Of a stretch of DNA of 11,557 nt, positions 1 to 8,807 are shown piece after piece. Numbering within the stretch: the stretch's first letter is position 1; each line of letters starts with the position of its first letter. The notes under the pieces are model-generated. The model was not told where the DNA came from, did no database searches, and was given only the letters and a program-made list of their open reading frames with translations. Origin of the DNA: Burkholderiales bacterium RIFCSPHIGHO2_12_FULL_61_11 (GTDB taxonomy: Bacteria > Pseudomonadota > Gammaproteobacteria > Burkholderiales > Burkholderiaceae_C); contig MERZ01000410.1 in assembly GCA_001770785.1 (NCBI GenBank), positions 1 through 11,557 on the forward strand, written 5' to 3'. Both the position numbers and the translations under genes were made by a program.

Positions 1-2023
1 CGATATTGGCACCATCATCGGTGCCGATGGTGAGCGCGCCGTTGAGCGCCAGTTTCATGTTGCCGGTGCCCGAGGCTTCAGTGCCGGCAGTGGAAATCTG
101 TTCCGACAGATCAGCCCCCGGCATGATGACTTCCGCCACGGAAACGCCGTAGTTGGGAATGAATACGAGCTTGAGTTTGTCGCCTACGCGCGGATCGTTG
201 TTGATGACGCGGCCGACATCGTGAATCAGCCGGATGATGGTCTTTGCCGTCTGGTAAGACGACGCCGCCTTGCCGGCAAAAATGACGGTCCGTGGCAGCC
301 AGTCAGCCTGCGGGTGGGCCAGGATGGCCAAGTAGCGCGTGACCACATGCAGTACATTGAGCAGCTGGCGTTTGTACTCGTGAATGCGTTTGACCTGCAC
401 ATCAAACAGGCTGTCGGGGCTCACCTTGATGCCGGTCGTGCGCTCAATGGTGGCGGCCAGCCGCACCTTGTTGGCGCGTTTGACGGCCATGAATTTTTGC
501 TGGAAAACGGGGTCCGTGCGGAAGTCGTTCAGGTCTTTGAGCTGCGCCAGATCGAGCCGCCAACCTTTTCCCAGCATGCTGTCGATCAACCGTGACAGAC
601 CCGGGTTGGCCTGCGCCAGCCAGCGCCGCGGCGTGACGCCATTGGTCATGTTGGTGAAGCGATCGGGCCAAAGGTCGGCAAAGTCGGCAAAAATGGTCTG
701 TACCAGCAAATCGGAGTGCAAGGCCGACACGCCATTGACCCGGTGGCTGCCGACAATCGACAAGTGCGCCATGCGCACCCGGCGTCCATCTTGCTCGTCG
801 ATCAGCGACAGGCGGGCCAGATAGGCGTTGTCACCCGGGCGATGGCGCGCCGCAAGCTCCAGAAACTCCTTGTTGATGCGAAAAATAATCTCCAGGTGGC
901 GCGGCAAGACATGCTGAATCAGGCTCACCGGCCAAGTCTCCAGCGCCTCGGGCATCAAGGTGTGGTTGGTGTAGGAGAAAGTCTTGCCGCACAGCTGCCA
1001 CGCGGCATGCCATGCCATGTGATGTTCATCGCACAGCAGTCGCATCAGCTCGGCCACGCCGATGGCGGGGTGGGTGTCATTCAGATGGATGGCCACCTTG
1101 TCGGCCAGGTTGTCCAGCGTGGGGTGCTCGTCAAGATGGCGTTTCACCAAATCCTGCAGGGAAGACGCAACAAAGAAGTATTCCTGTTTGAGCCGCAGCT
1201 CCCGCCCGGCGGGGGTGCTGTCGTTGGGGTAGAGCACCCAGGAGATGTTTTCGAATTCATTTTTGGCATTGGCCGCGCGTGCGTAGTCGCCCGTATTGAA
1301 GGCGCCGAGGTCAATGTGCGCGGGCGCCGCTGCTTTCCACAGTCGCAGTGTGCTGACGTGAGAGGTGCCATGGCCGGGCACCACCATGTCGTAAGCCTTG
1401 GCGGTGACTTCGCCCGCGTGCCGCCAGAGCGCCTTGCCATCAAGGTGCTCCACCCAGCCGCCAAAGCGCACCGGGTAGTGGATGCCGGCGCGGGGAAATT
1501 CCCAGGGCGTGCCGTCTTGCAGCCAGGGATCGGGGTCTTCCAGCTGTGAACCGTTTTGAATGCTTTGCGCAAACATGCCATATTCATAGCGGATGCCATA
1601 GCCGAATGAGGGCAGCCCGAGCGTGGCCATCGAGTCCAGGAAACAGGCCGCCAGGCGGCCCAGGCCACCATTGCCCAGCGCCGCATCGGGCTCGCAATCC
1701 GCGACATCCTCAAGTGTTTGCGCATAGTGCGCCAAACCCTGGGCGGCGCCCTGGGTCAGGCCGAGAGACGCGAGCGCATTGGAAAGGGTACGCCCCATCA
1801 GGAATTCCATCGAGAGGTAAACCACGCGACGCGCCTTGGCTGCCTTTTCGTGGACCTGCGTTTCAACCCAGCGCCGGGACAGCTGCTGTCGCGCCACTTG
1901 GGCCACGGCCTGCATCAGGTCGGTGGCGGTGGCATCTGCCGAGGCGACCCCCACCGTGCTCAGGAGATGTTCTTCAATTTGGGCCGCCAGGGCATGTTGT
2001 GCAATCGGTAGACTTGAGGTCAC
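1..2023 (-). CDS. glgP: glycogen phosphorylase, 3' end beyond the window
   Basis: Phosphorolyses alpha-1,4-glucan ends to glucose-1-phosphate in the cytosol, using pyridoxal phosphate. The reading frame on the minus strand is open from a GTG at 2023 to the window edge, giving 674 complete codons of a family usually about 800-840 residues; the C-terminal part is missing only because the window ends. The start is supported by AAAGGA at 2036-2031, seven bases upstream, and by the absence of a nearby in-frame alternative. Visible landmarks are the N-terminal YLSMEFLMGR segment, GNGGLGRLAACFLDS near residues 110-125, an HLNDTHPAI segment mid-protein, VKRIHEYKRQ further on, and the cofactor signature EASGTGNMK, whose lysine (residue 657) should form the Schiff base with PLP. 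It is divergent from glgC, so breakdown and synthesis genes can be controlled separately. The typical TLDG after the signature reads TDDG here. Maltodextrin phosphorylase activity is an alternative that sequence alone does not exclude. Confidence 0.96.
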   Translation of the reverse strand, partial: MTSSLPIAQHALAAQIEEHLLSTVGVASADATATDLMQAVAQVARQQLSRRWVETQVHEKAAKARRVVYLSMEFLMGRTLSNALASLGLTQGAAQGLAHYAQTLEDVADCEPDAALGNGGLGRLAACFLDSMATLGLPSFGYGIRYEYGMFAQSIQNGSQLEDPDPWLQDGTPWEFPRAGIHYPVRFGGWVEHLDGKALWRHAGEVTAKAYDMVVPGHGTSHVSTLRLWKAAAPAHIDLGAFNTGDYARAANAKNEFENISWVLYPNDSTPAGRELRLKQEYFFVASSLQDLVKRHLDEHPTLDNLADKVAIHLNDTHPAIGVAELMRLLCDEHHMAWHAAWQLCGKTFSYTNHTLMPEALETWPVSLIQHVLPRHLEIIFRINKEFLELAARHRPGDNAYLARLSLIDEQDGRRVRMAHLSIVGSHRVNGVSALHSDLLVQTIFADFADLWPDRFTNMTNGVTPRRWLAQANPGLSRLIDSMLGKGWRLDLAQLKDLNDFRTDPVFQQKFMAVKRANKVRLAATIERTTGIKVSPDSLFDVQVKRIHEYKRQLLNVLHVVTRYLAILAHPQADWLPRTVIFAGKAASSYQTAKTIIRLIHDVGRVINNDPRVGDKLKLVFIPNYGVSVAEVIMPGADLSEQISTAGTEASGTGNMKLALNGALTIGTDDGANI

Positions 2024-2184
2024 GGGGTAATCCTTTGAGATGCGGCGGACATCGACGGTGAACGGCCAGCCGCCAAAGTCATTTGATTTTCGCACGCGGC
2101 AAGCGGCGGGTTACGGGCGGGGGCAGGGCGGCGCATTAAGATGGCGCAACACGCCGAAAAAAAACCGGTGCAACAGGAGCCAAC
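2024..2184. promoter_or_regulatory. divergent glgP/glgC intergenic region
   Basis: This 161-bp gap must carry the leftward glgP promoter and the rightward glgC promoter. For glgC the best -10 candidate is TAAGAT at 2137-2142, with a weak TTACGG at 2111-2116 as -35; the 20-bp spacing is long, so this is tentative. A run of eight A (2157-2164) and a clear ribosome binding site AGGAG (2175-2179), five bases before the glgC ATG, follow. I see no convincing operator or riboswitch. For glgP only the AAAGGA ribosome binding site is clear. Confidence 0.4.
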
Positions 2185-3450
2185 ATGACGGATCAAATTG
2201 CGAAAAGCCTTGATTTGCCCAAGCATGCCATTGCCCTGGTGCTGGCCGGTGGGCGCGGCAGCCGCTTGATGAATCTGACGGATAGCCGTGCCAAACCGGC
2301 CGTCTATTTCGGCGGCAAGTTCCGCATCGTCGACTTTGCGCTCTCGAACTGCCTGAATTCCGGCATCCGGCGCATTGGCGTGATCACGCAGTACAAGTCG
2401 CACAGCCTGCTGCGGCATTTGCAGCGAGGCTGGGCATTCTTGAAATCCGAGATGAACGAATTCGTCGACCTGCTTCCTGCCCAGCAGCGAAATGGCAACG
2501 AATCCTGGTATCGCGGAACGGCCGACGCGGTCTACCAAAACCGCGACATTCTGGAGAGCTATGGTGCCGATTACATCGTGGTGCTGGCGGGTGACCACAT
2601 TTACAAAATGAATTACGCCCTGATGCTGGCCGACCATGTCAACAAGGGGCGTGAATGCACCGTCGGCTGCATTGCGGTGCCGCGCCGCGAGGCCAGCGCC
2701 TTCGGCGTGATGGCGGTGAACGAGCAGCGCCTGATTACCGAATTTCTGGAAAAGCCGGCCGATCCGCCCCCCATGCCGGGGCAGCCCGACAGGTCGCTGG
2801 CCAGCATGGGCATTTACATTTTCAATGCGGCCTACCTTTATAGCGAGCTCGCCCGAGACATGGCCGATGCGGCGTCAAGCCACGACTTTGGCAGGGACAT
2901 CATTCCCCATGTCGTGCGTCAGGGCCAAGCGTCGGCGCACCCGTTTTCCCTGAGCTGTGTGCCGGGCCCTGAGGTGGGTGAGCCTTACTGGCGCGACGTG
3001 GGAACCATTGACGCCTACTGGGATGCCAATATCGATCTGACAGCCACTGTCCCCATGCTCAACCTGTACGACCGGCAGTGGCCGATCTGGACCTATCAGG
3101 CGCAGTTGCCTCCGGCCAAATTTGTGCACAACCTGGCCGACCGGCGTGGCGTGGCGATTGAGTCCACGGTCTCGGGCGGCTGCATCGTGTCGGGCCAGGT
3201 TTTTCGCTCGGTGCTGTTTTCAAGTGTGCGGGTTCATTCCTACGCCAAGGTGAACTGGTCGGTGCTGTTACCCGGTGTTCAAGTGGGCCGCGGCGCCCGA
3301 CTGACCCGCGTGATTGTGGACCGCGGCTGCAGCATTCCCGATGGCCTGGTGGTTGGTGAAGACGCCGCGCTGGATGCGCAGCGCTTCCATCGCAGCGCCC
3401 ACGGCATCACCCTGGTGACGGCGCTCATGCTCTCGAAAATCACCGCATGA
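2185..3450 (+). CDS. glgC: glucose-1-phosphate adenylyltransferase (ADP-glucose pyrophosphorylase)
   Basis: Makes ADP-glucose and pyrophosphate from ATP and glucose-1-phosphate, the committed step of bacterial glycogen synthesis. The 421-residue length fits the family (E. coli about 431). An N-terminal nucleotidyltransferase domain holds LAGGRGSRL (residues 20-28), followed by [12 protein letters not shown], whose K37 corresponds to the fructose-1,6-bisphosphate-site lysine K39 of E. coli. Further on are [16 protein letters not shown] with the likely metal/catalytic D137, FLEKP with the glucose-1-phosphate lysine K190, and [18 protein letters not shown]. The C-terminal third (from about residue 300) has the spaced hydrophobic pattern expected of the left-handed beta-helix that carries allosteric control. 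AGGAG lies five bases before the ATG. The stop overlaps the glgA start (ATGA), so the two are translationally coupled. Conservation of the effector-site residues suggests allosteric activation, but the activator cannot be read from sequence. Confidence 0.97.
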   Translation: MTDQIAKSLDLPKHAIALVLAGGRGSRLMNLTDSRAKPAVYFGGKFRIVDFALSNCLNSGIRRIGVITQYKSHSLLRHLQRGWAFLKSEMNEFVDLLPAQQRNGNESWYRGTADAVYQNRDILESYGADYIVVLAGDHIYKMNYALMLADHVNKGRECTVGCIAVPRREASAFGVMAVNEQRLITEFLEKPADPPPMPGQPDRSLASMGIYIFNAAYLYSELARDMADAASSHDFGRDIIPHVVRQGQASAHPFSLSCVPGPEVGEPYWRDVGTIDAYWDANIDLTATVPMLNLYDRQWPIWTYQAQLPPAKFVHNLADRRGVAIESTVSGGCIVSGQVFRSVLFSSVRVHSYAKVNWSVLLPGVQVGRGARLTRVIVDRGCSIPDGLVVGEDAALDAQRFHRSAHGITLVTALMLSKITA

Positions 3451-4931
3451 AGGTCCTGCACGCCGCGGCCGAGGTGTTTCCACTCGTCAAAACCGGTGGC
3501 CTGGCCGACGTGCTCGGTGCCTTGCCCGAGGCATTGATCGCGGCGGGGGCCGACGTTCGCCTGATACTGCCCGGCTTGCCAGCCATTGTGAAAGGCGTGG
3601 AGCGCCAGCAGGCGGTCTGCGAGATTGGCGCTGCCTTCGGCGCGGGCCGCATCAGCTTGCGCCTGGGGCGGCTGCCGCGCAATGGGGTAAAGGTTTACGT
3701 GGTTGACGCGCCCTACCTGTACCAGCGCCCTGGCAACCCTTACATGGCCCTTGATGGCAGTGATTGGTCCGACAATCTCCAGCGTTTTGCGCTGCTGGGC
3801 TGGGTGGCCGCCCATCTGGCCGCGGGTGAGCTGGACGCCCGGTGGAAACCGGACTTGCTGCATGCCCATGACTGGCATGCCGCCATGGCCTGTGCCTATG
3901 TAGCCTGCCACCCCGGAGCTACTGCCGCCACGGTTTACACGGTCCACAACCTGGCTTACCAGGGCTTGTTTGCGATGGGAGATTTTCACCTGCTGGGCTT
4001 GCCGTCACGTCTGATGGCGCCCGACGGGCTGGAATTTCATGGCCAGTTTTCATTCATGAAAGCGGGCTTGAATTACGCCCAGCGGGTGACCACAGTCAGC
4101 CCGAACTATGCCCGTGAAATTGCCACTGCCGAGTTCGGCTGGGGTCTGGACGGCCTGATCCGGGGCCGTGGCACGCAGGTCTCGGGCATCCTGAACGGCG
4201 TTGATGGCGCGGTCTGGAACCCGGCAGGCGATGCCCTGATCGCCGCGGCCTATTCGGCCCAGGCACTGGATGGCAAGGGCCGCTGCAAGGCAATGCTGCA
4301 GCGCGAGTTGGGACTGAATGTGGATGCCAAGGCACCCTTGTTTGCCGTGGTCAGCCGGCTGACATCGCAAAAGGGGCTGGACCTGGTACTGGCGGCCTTG
4401 CCCGCCTTGCTGGACGGCGATCCGGCGGTCGCTGCCCAGCTGGCGGTTCAGGGCAATGGCGACGCCGCGCTGGAGGCCGCGTTGACCAGGGCCGCCGCCG
4501 CGCATCCAGGCCGTGTCGCGGTCCGCCTGGTTTATGACGAGGCTTTGGCGCACCGCATGATCGCCGGAGCGGATGCCCTGCTGGTGCCTTCGCGGTTTGA
4601 GCCCTGCGGCCTGACCCAGCTGTATGCCCTGCGTTATGGCACGGTGCCGGTGGTGCGGGCCGTCGGTGGGCTGGCCGACACGGTGGTTGACGCAACCGAC
4701 GAAGCGGTCCAGGCCGACCTGGCTACCGGCTTCATGTTTGGCGCGGCCACGCCCGCCGCTCTGGCCCATGCCCTGGGCCGGGCGGTCAGCGCTTATCGCA
4801 ATCAGAAACGTTGGCGCCAGTTGATGCGGCGTGGCATGGCACAAAACTTCTCCTGGGACGAGGCAGCCACGCAGTACATGGCGCTGTATCGTGAGGCGCT
4901 GGATTCTGATCCACCCGGAATGACTCGCTGA
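3447..4931 (+). CDS. glgA: glycogen synthase (ADP-glucose dependent, GT5)
   Basis: Transfers glucose from ADP-glucose to the non-reducing end of an alpha-1,4-glucan. At 494 residues it matches the usual GT5 length (about 475-500). The N-terminal Rossmann domain opens with a [13 protein letters not shown] segment; K15 of the KTGGL motif is the ADP-glucose-binding lysine and falls at the same position as in E. coli. Other family segments are [30 protein letters not shown] and [10 protein letters not shown]. The C-terminal GT-B domain has [15 protein letters not shown] and [17 protein letters not shown], with E385 the probable catalytic-site glutamate. The start overlaps the glgC stop by four bases and has no strong ribosome binding site of its own, consistent with coupling. 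It uses the product of its upstream neighbour directly. Confidence 0.97.
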   Translation: MKVLHAAAEVFPLVKTGGLADVLGALPEALIAAGADVRLILPGLPAIVKGVERQQAVCEIGAAFGAGRISLRLGRLPRNGVKVYVVDAPYLYQRPGNPYMALDGSDWSDNLQRFALLGWVAAHLAAGELDARWKPDLLHAHDWHAAMACAYVACHPGATAATVYTVHNLAYQGLFAMGDFHLLGLPSRLMAPDGLEFHGQFSFMKAGLNYAQRVTTVSPNYAREIATAEFGWGLDGLIRGRGTQVSGILNGVDGAVWNPAGDALIAAAYSAQALDGKGRCKAMLQRELGLNVDAKAPLFAVVSRLTSQKGLDLVLAALPALLDGDPAVAAQLAVQGNGDAALEAALTRAAAAHPGRVAVRLVYDEALAHRMIAGADALLVPSRFEPCGLTQLYALRYGTVPVVRAVGGLADTVVDATDEAVQADLATGFMFGAATPAALAHALGRAVSAYRNQKRWRQLMRRGMAQNFSWDEAATQYMALYREALDSDPPGMTR

Positions 4932-4940
4932 GCGCAGGCT

Positions 4941-4965
4941 TCGGCCAGCCCATCAGGCTGGCCGA
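4941..4965 (+). terminator. hairpin after glgA, possible terminator or attenuator
   Basis: A perfect 10-bp stem, TCGGCCAGCC pairing with GGCTGGCCGA, closes a 5-base loop ten bases after the glgA stop. It would be very stable in RNA. There is no T tract afterwards (the next bases are CACTTACAATT), so it is not a canonical intrinsic terminator. It may act as partial termination, mRNA 3'-end protection, or separation of glgCA from the mutase-waa genes. TACAAT at 4970-4975 resembles a -10 box but has no credible -35 at normal spacing. Confidence 0.45.
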
Positions 4966-5025
4966 CACTTACAATTCCCGCACGCTACACGGCATTGCCG
5001 GAGGCATTTAACAAGAGTAATCACC

Positions 5026-6408
5026 ATGCAAGTCGACCCATCCATTTTCAAGGCTTACGACATTCGCGGCATCGTGCCTGCCACGGTCACGCAGGACGTG
5101 GCCGAGGGCATCGGCCAGGCCTTTGGCACCCTCGCGCTGGCACAGGGTGAACGCGCGGTGGCGGTCGGGCGCGATGGTCGCCTCAGCGGCCCATCGCTCA
5201 GCGCGGCATTGGTGCGGGGGCTGATGGCGGCGGGAATCGACGTGATTGATGTCGGCATGGTCACCACGCCCATGCTGTATTTTGCGGCGACCACGCTGGC
5301 TACCTCGGGCATCCAGGTCACGGGCAGCCACAACCCCAGGGACTACAACGGTTTCAAGATGGTGATGGCGGGCCGGGCCATTTATGGCGAAGACATTCAG
5401 GCGATCCGCGCCATGATGGAGGGCGAGAGCTGGGCCCTCAAGGCCGGCGGCAAGCTGCGCAACATCGACGTCACTGCCGCCTACCAGGCGCGCATCGTCT
5501 CGGACATCAGGCTGGCGCGGCCCATGAAAATAGTCGTTGATTGCGGCAACGGCATTGCCGGTGCCACGGCGCCGGCCATTTTTCGTGCCATCGGCTGCGA
5601 GGTCACGGAGCTCTTCAGCGAGGTCGATGGCAACTTTCCCAATCACCATCCCGACCCCAGCAAGCCCGAAAATCTGCGTGACCTGATGGCCGCGCTCAAG
5701 AGCAGTGATGCCGAACTGGGGCTGGCGTTCGACGGCGACGGCGACCGCCTGGGCATTGTGACCAGGCAGGGCAACAATATTTATCCGGATCGCCAGATGA
5801 TCCTGTTTGCCCGCGATGTGCTGAGCCGCGTGCCGGGTGGCCAGATCGTGTACGACGTCAAATGCACGCAGCAGCTGGCTCCGGCCATCGAAGCGGCAGG
5901 CGGCAAGGCGCTGATGTTCAAGACCGGCCACTCGCTCATCAAGGCCAAAATGAAAGAAATCGATTCACCGCTGGGCGGCGAGATGAGCGGCCACATCTTC
6001 TTCAAGGAGCGCTGGTATGGCTTTGATGACGGCACCTATGCGGGCTGCCGCCTGCTGGAAATTGTCAGCCGCTCGCCCGATGCCAACGCCGTGCTTGATG
6101 CCTTGCCCACCAGTTTTTCAACGCCCGAGATGAATGTGCGCTGTGCCGAGGGCCAAGCACCCGCTCTGGTGGCGCAGGCGGTTGCGCTGGCCCGGTTTGC
6201 CGCACCCGCGACGATCAACACCATCGACGGCTTGCGGGTCGATTGGCCGGATGGTTTTGGGCTGATTCGCGCTTCCAACACTACGCCCGTGCTGGTGCTG
6301 CGCTTTGAAGGCCAAACCCAGCAAGCACTGAGTCGCATTGAGGGTGAGATGCTGGCGCTGCTGCGCCAGGTCAAGCCTGATGCCAGGTTTGAAGAAGCGG
6401 CACATTGA
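5026..6408 (+). CDS. manB: phosphomannomutase/phosphoglucomutase (AlgC/ManB type)
   Basis: Interconverts hexose 6- and 1-phosphates through an enzyme phosphoserine. The 460-residue protein has all four alpha-D-phosphohexomutase domains. It begins with FKAYDIRGIVP; the catalytic loop TGSHNP has S101 as phosphate carrier; the Mg2+ loop DGDGDR is at 236-241; the sugar-binding loop GEMSGH is at 318-323; the phosphate-binding loop RASNTTP is at 415-421. GEMSGH is the version expected in enzymes accepting both glucose and mannose phosphates (AlgC type). The ATG is preceded by a modest AAGAG eight bases upstream. It sits between the glycogen genes, to which it can deliver glucose-1-phosphate, and the LPS core genes, with only 43 bases and no terminator before waaC. 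The gene symbol is approximate; pgm or algC would also be defensible. Confidence 0.95.
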   Translation: MQVDPSIFKAYDIRGIVPATVTQDVAEGIGQAFGTLALAQGERAVAVGRDGRLSGPSLSAALVRGLMAAGIDVIDVGMVTTPMLYFAATTLATSGIQVTGSHNPRDYNGFKMVMAGRAIYGEDIQAIRAMMEGESWALKAGGKLRNIDVTAAYQARIVSDIRLARPMKIVVDCGNGIAGATAPAIFRAIGCEVTELFSEVDGNFPNHHPDPSKPENLRDLMAALKSSDAELGLAFDGDGDRLGIVTRQGNNIYPDRQMILFARDVLSRVPGGQIVYDVKCTQQLAPAIEAAGGKALMFKTGHSLIKAKMKEIDSPLGGEMSGHIFFKERWYGFDDGTYAGCRLLEIVSRSPDANAVLDALPTSFSTPEMNVRCAEGQAPALVAQAVALARFAAPATINTIDGLRVDWPDGFGLIRASNTTPVLVLRFEGQTQQALSRIEGEMLALLRQVKPDARFEEAAH

Positions 6409-6451
6409 ACCCGGCAGCCTGACCGAAAAGTTCATCGTGGATGAGCGGCGG

Positions 6452-7474
6452 GTGAATATTCTTATTGTCAAGCTGTCTTCGCTGGGCGACGTGGTGCATG
6501 CCATGCCAGCGCTGCAAGACATTCGCCGCGCGCTGCCGCAAGCCCGGATTGACTGGGTCGTGGAGCGCGGCCTTGCGCCCCTGGTGAGGCGCTGTGAAGG
6601 TGTCAGCCGCGTCATTGAATGTGATTTTCGGCTTTGGCGCCGCTCGCCCCTGACTGGGCAGACGCGCCAGGCGTGGCGCCTTTTCAAGGCCGATTTGCAG
6701 CAGCAGCCCTACGACGCCGTGCTTGATTTGCAGGGTCTGACCAAATCCGCGCTGGTGGCGCGGTTGGCCCGCTTGAGCCCTGGCGGCAAGCGCTATGCGC
6801 TGGCCAATCAGACCGAGGGCTCGGGCTACGAAGCACCGACCCGCTGGGTGGCTGACGTGGCCATCCGCATCGCAGCGCACACCGCTGCCGTGCAGCGCTC
6901 ACGAGAACTGGCGGCTAAGGCGCTCGGCTACACCCTGCAGTCTGGCCCGGACTATGGGTTAAGAGTGTCTCTGGCCCAGGCAGCTCCTGAAACAGTAGCA
7001 GACAGGACACGCTTGAAGATGATCGCCTTCATTCATGGCACTTCGCGTGCCGACAAGGAGTGGCCGCTGGGCCACTGGATGGAACTCGGGCAGCGCTTCA
7101 ATGCGGCGGGCTACCAGATTGTGCTGCCGCATGGCAATGCCAGTGAGCTGGCGACGAGTCAGGCGATTGCCGGTGCGCTGAATGAACGCGAGTCCGCCAA
7201 CGCCGTCGTCTGGCCCTTGCTGCCGCTCGATGCACTGACCCAGGAACTGGCGCAATGCGCCGGCGTGATCGGCGTCGACAGCGGCGTGAGCCATATCGCC
7301 GTGGCGCTGGACTTGCCGCATGTGCAGATTTACAACTTTGACACCGCCTGGCGCACCGGCCCCGAAACGGCAGGGCGTCAAGTCAGCGTGTTTGCCCAAC
7401 CCACTCCCGGCGTGGAGGCCGTCTGGCAAGCCTGGCTGGCCTGTCGTGCGGTGCATTGCCGGGCCACCGCATGA
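6452..7474 (+). CDS. waaC: lipopolysaccharide heptosyltransferase I
   Basis: Adds the first L-glycero-D-manno-heptose to Kdo-lipid A on the cytoplasmic face of the inner membrane (GT9 family). I place the start at GTG 6452, giving 340 residues that begin VNILIVKLSSLGDVVHAMPAL. With this start the likely catalytic aspartate is D13, the number it has in E. coli WaaC. GTG 6437 is an alternative adding five residues; a longer open frame back to TTG 6338 lies inside the mutase gene and adds non-family sequence. The C-terminal half has HGTSRADKEWP (K202, corresponding to the E. coli donor-site lysine) and GVDSGVSHIA (D276) for ADP-heptose binding. The ribosome binding site is weak for either start. 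The stop overlaps the waaA ATG, so the two core-assembly genes are coupled. Confidence 0.93.
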   Translation: MNILIVKLSSLGDVVHAMPALQDIRRALPQARIDWVVERGLAPLVRRCEGVSRVIECDFRLWRRSPLTGQTRQAWRLFKADLQQQPYDAVLDLQGLTKSALVARLARLSPGGKRYALANQTEGSGYEAPTRWVADVAIRIAAHTAAVQRSRELAAKALGYTLQSGPDYGLRVSLAQAAPETVADRTRLKMIAFIHGTSRADKEWPLGHWMELGQRFNAAGYQIVLPHGNASELATSQAIAGALNERESANAVVWPLLPLDALTQELAQCAGVIGVDSGVSHIAVALDLPHVQIYNFDTAWRTGPETAGRQVSVFAQPTPGVEAVWQAWLACRAVHCRATA

Positions 7475-8796
7475 ACGCCCTGGCGCTGCGCATTTATTCG
7501 CTGCTGATGTGGCTGGTGCAGCCGCTAATGCGTCGCAAGCTGGCGCGCCGGGGTCGGCAGGAGCCGGGTTACCTGGCGGCGATGGACGAGCGTTTTGGCC
7601 ACTACACCCAGCCGGCTGAAACGCGCTCCGAGCTGGTCTGGGTGCATGCCGTGTCGCTGGGCGAGGCGCGCACCGCGGCGCTGCTCCTCAAAGCCTTGCG
7701 CGGGCAGCATCCGGACTTGCGCATCCTGCTCACGCATGGCACGGCCACCGGGCGCGCTGAGGGCGTGGGGCTGTTGCAGCCGGGGGATGTACAGGTCTGG
7801 CAGCCGTGGGACAGTCCGGCCGCGGTGGCCCGGTTCTTCAGTCACTTCAAGCCGCGGCTGGGCCTGCTGATGGAAACCGAAATCTGGCCCAACGTGGTGG
7901 CCGCCGCCCGGGCGCACGCCATGCCGCTGGTGCTCGTCAATGGACGCCTGTCTGAAAAATCCCTGCGGCAGGCGCTGCGCATGGCGCCGCTGTCGCTGCC
8001 AGCCTATGGCGCGCTATCGGCGGTGGTTGCGCAAACCGAGGCCGATGCGCAGCGCTTTCGCCGGCTGGGCGCCAGGGTCGCCGGTGTGTTTGGCAACCTC
8101 AAGTTTGACGCCACGCCCGACGCCAGCCGGCTCGCGCAGGGGAGGGCGTGGCGGCAGGCGCTGGCGCAGCCGGTGCTGATGTTCGCCAGTTCGCGGGATG
8201 GTGAAGAAGATGATTTTCTTAGGGAAATAAGTCCTATAGCCAAATCAATACGGGCGCGAGCAGCTACTGATAACATAGCAACAACGGGTCCGAAGAGATT
8301 CAAGGCACTGATCGTGCCGCGTCACCCGCAGCGCTTCAATGCGGTGCAAGCGCTGGCTGAACGGCACGGCTTGCGGGTTTCGCGCCGCTCGGGCTGGTCG
8401 GCAGGCCCGGCCGAAAGCAGCGAGGCCATGCAGGCCGACATCTGGCTCGGCGATTCGCTCGGCGAGATGGCGCTGTATTACGGCCTGAGCGACGTCGCCT
8501 TGCTGGGCGGCAGCTTTGCGCCGCTGGGCGGGCAAAACCTGATCGAAGCCGCCGCCTGCGGCTGCCCGGTCGTGATGGGGCCGCACACTTTCAATTTTGG
8601 CGAAGCGGCCGAGCTGGCCGAGACAGAGGGCGCGGCGCAGCGCGTGGCCGATATGCGCGCAGGCGTACAGGCTGCACTGGGGCTGGTGAATGATTCGCCC
8701 GCGCTGGCCGAAGCGGTGGCTGCCGGGCTGGCATTTGCGGCGCGGAACCGGGGGGCGACCGCCAGGACGCTGGAGGCGTTGCGGGCTTATCTGTAG
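7471..8796 (+). CDS. waaA: 3-deoxy-D-manno-octulosonic acid (Kdo) transferase
   Basis: Transfers Kdo from CMP-Kdo to the lipid A precursor at the inner membrane (GT30), the step before WaaC acts. The 441-residue protein starts at ATG 7471 (overlapping the waaC stop) with a hydrophobic N-terminal segment, roughly residues 3-20, that serves as membrane anchor. HAVSLGE carries the expected catalytic glutamate E65; METEIWPN, NGRLSEKS and GNLKFD follow in the usual order. The C-terminal domain has IVPRHPQRF, LGGSFAPLGGQNLIEAAACGCPVVMGP and NFGEAAEL, which are CMP-Kdo-site segments. Between GEE (244-246) and VPRHP (282-286) there are 35 residues where E. coli has about 21; this part is AT-rich with clustered rare codons and is listed separately. 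Whether the enzyme is mono- or bifunctional cannot be told from sequence. Confidence 0.95.
   Translation: MNALALRIYSLLMWLVQPLMRRKLARRGRQEPGYLAAMDERFGHYTQPAETRSELVWVHAVSLGEARTAALLLKALRGQHPDLRILLTHGTATGRAEGVGLLQPGDVQVWQPWDSPAAVARFFSHFKPRLGLLMETEIWPNVVAAARAHAMPLVLVNGRLSEKSLRQALRMAPLSLPAYGALSAVVAQTEADAQRFRRLGARVAGVFGNLKFDATPDASRLAQGRAWRQALAQPVLMFASSRDGEEDDFLREISPIAKSIRARAATDNIATTGPKRFKALIVPRHPQRFNAVQALAERHGLRVSRRSGWSAGPAESSEAMQADIWLGDSLGEMALYYGLSDVALLGGSFAPLGGQNLIEAAACGCPVVMGPHTFNFGEAAELAETEGAAQRVADMRAGVQAALGLVNDSPALAEAVAAGLAFAARNRGATARTLEALRAYL
8212..8298. repeat. AT-rich segment in frame within waaA, probably a captured repeat
   Basis: Codons 248-276 of waaA break sharply from the gene's GC-rich use. 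Four ATA isoleucine codons occur within 17 codons (253, 256, 260, 269), together with AGG, AGA, CGA, CTT and ACT. The encoded stretch replaces a shorter, usually variable loop and lengthens it by about 14 residues without breaking the frame. Read on the minus strand it contains GTAGCTGCTCGCGCC followed by GGCTATAGG, which resembles a short dispersed repeat I recall from Comamonadaceae intergenic regions (ATAGCTGCT-GCGC core followed by GCTAGAGG). The composition shift is seen directly; the repeat family is from memory and needs a genome search. Confidence 0.55.
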
Positions 8797-8807
8797 TGTC
8801 AGGTTGA

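Noticed and set aside
716..1549. A 277-codon open frame on the + strand opposite glgP
   Set aside because: It is antisense to a clear glgP coding sequence, has no recognisable family sequence or ribosome binding site, and long antisense frames are expected in GC-rich genes.
3279..3989. A 236-codon open frame on the - strand spanning the glgC/glgA junction
   Set aside because: Shadow of two well-supported overlapping genes on the other strand.
4050..4844. A 264-codon open frame on the - strand inside glgA
   Set aside because: Low-complexity Gln/Arg/Gly-rich composition typical of antisense to GC-rich coding DNA; no start signal.
5008..5931. A 307-codon open frame on the - strand opposite the mutase
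   Set aside because: All phosphohexomutase motifs lie in the + frame; the antisense protein is His/Arg/Ala-rich and resembles no family.
6338..6451. N-terminal extension of waaC to TTG 6338
   Set aside because: It overlaps the mutase C-terminus, encodes Cys/Arg-rich non-family sequence, and would shift the conserved D13 position.
6960..7015. Slightly lower-GC stretch in waaC (CTCCTGAAACAGTAGCAG), possibly related to the waaA repeat
   Set aside because: The match to the recalled repeat is too short, and the segment lies in the usual variable linker between the two GT-B domains.
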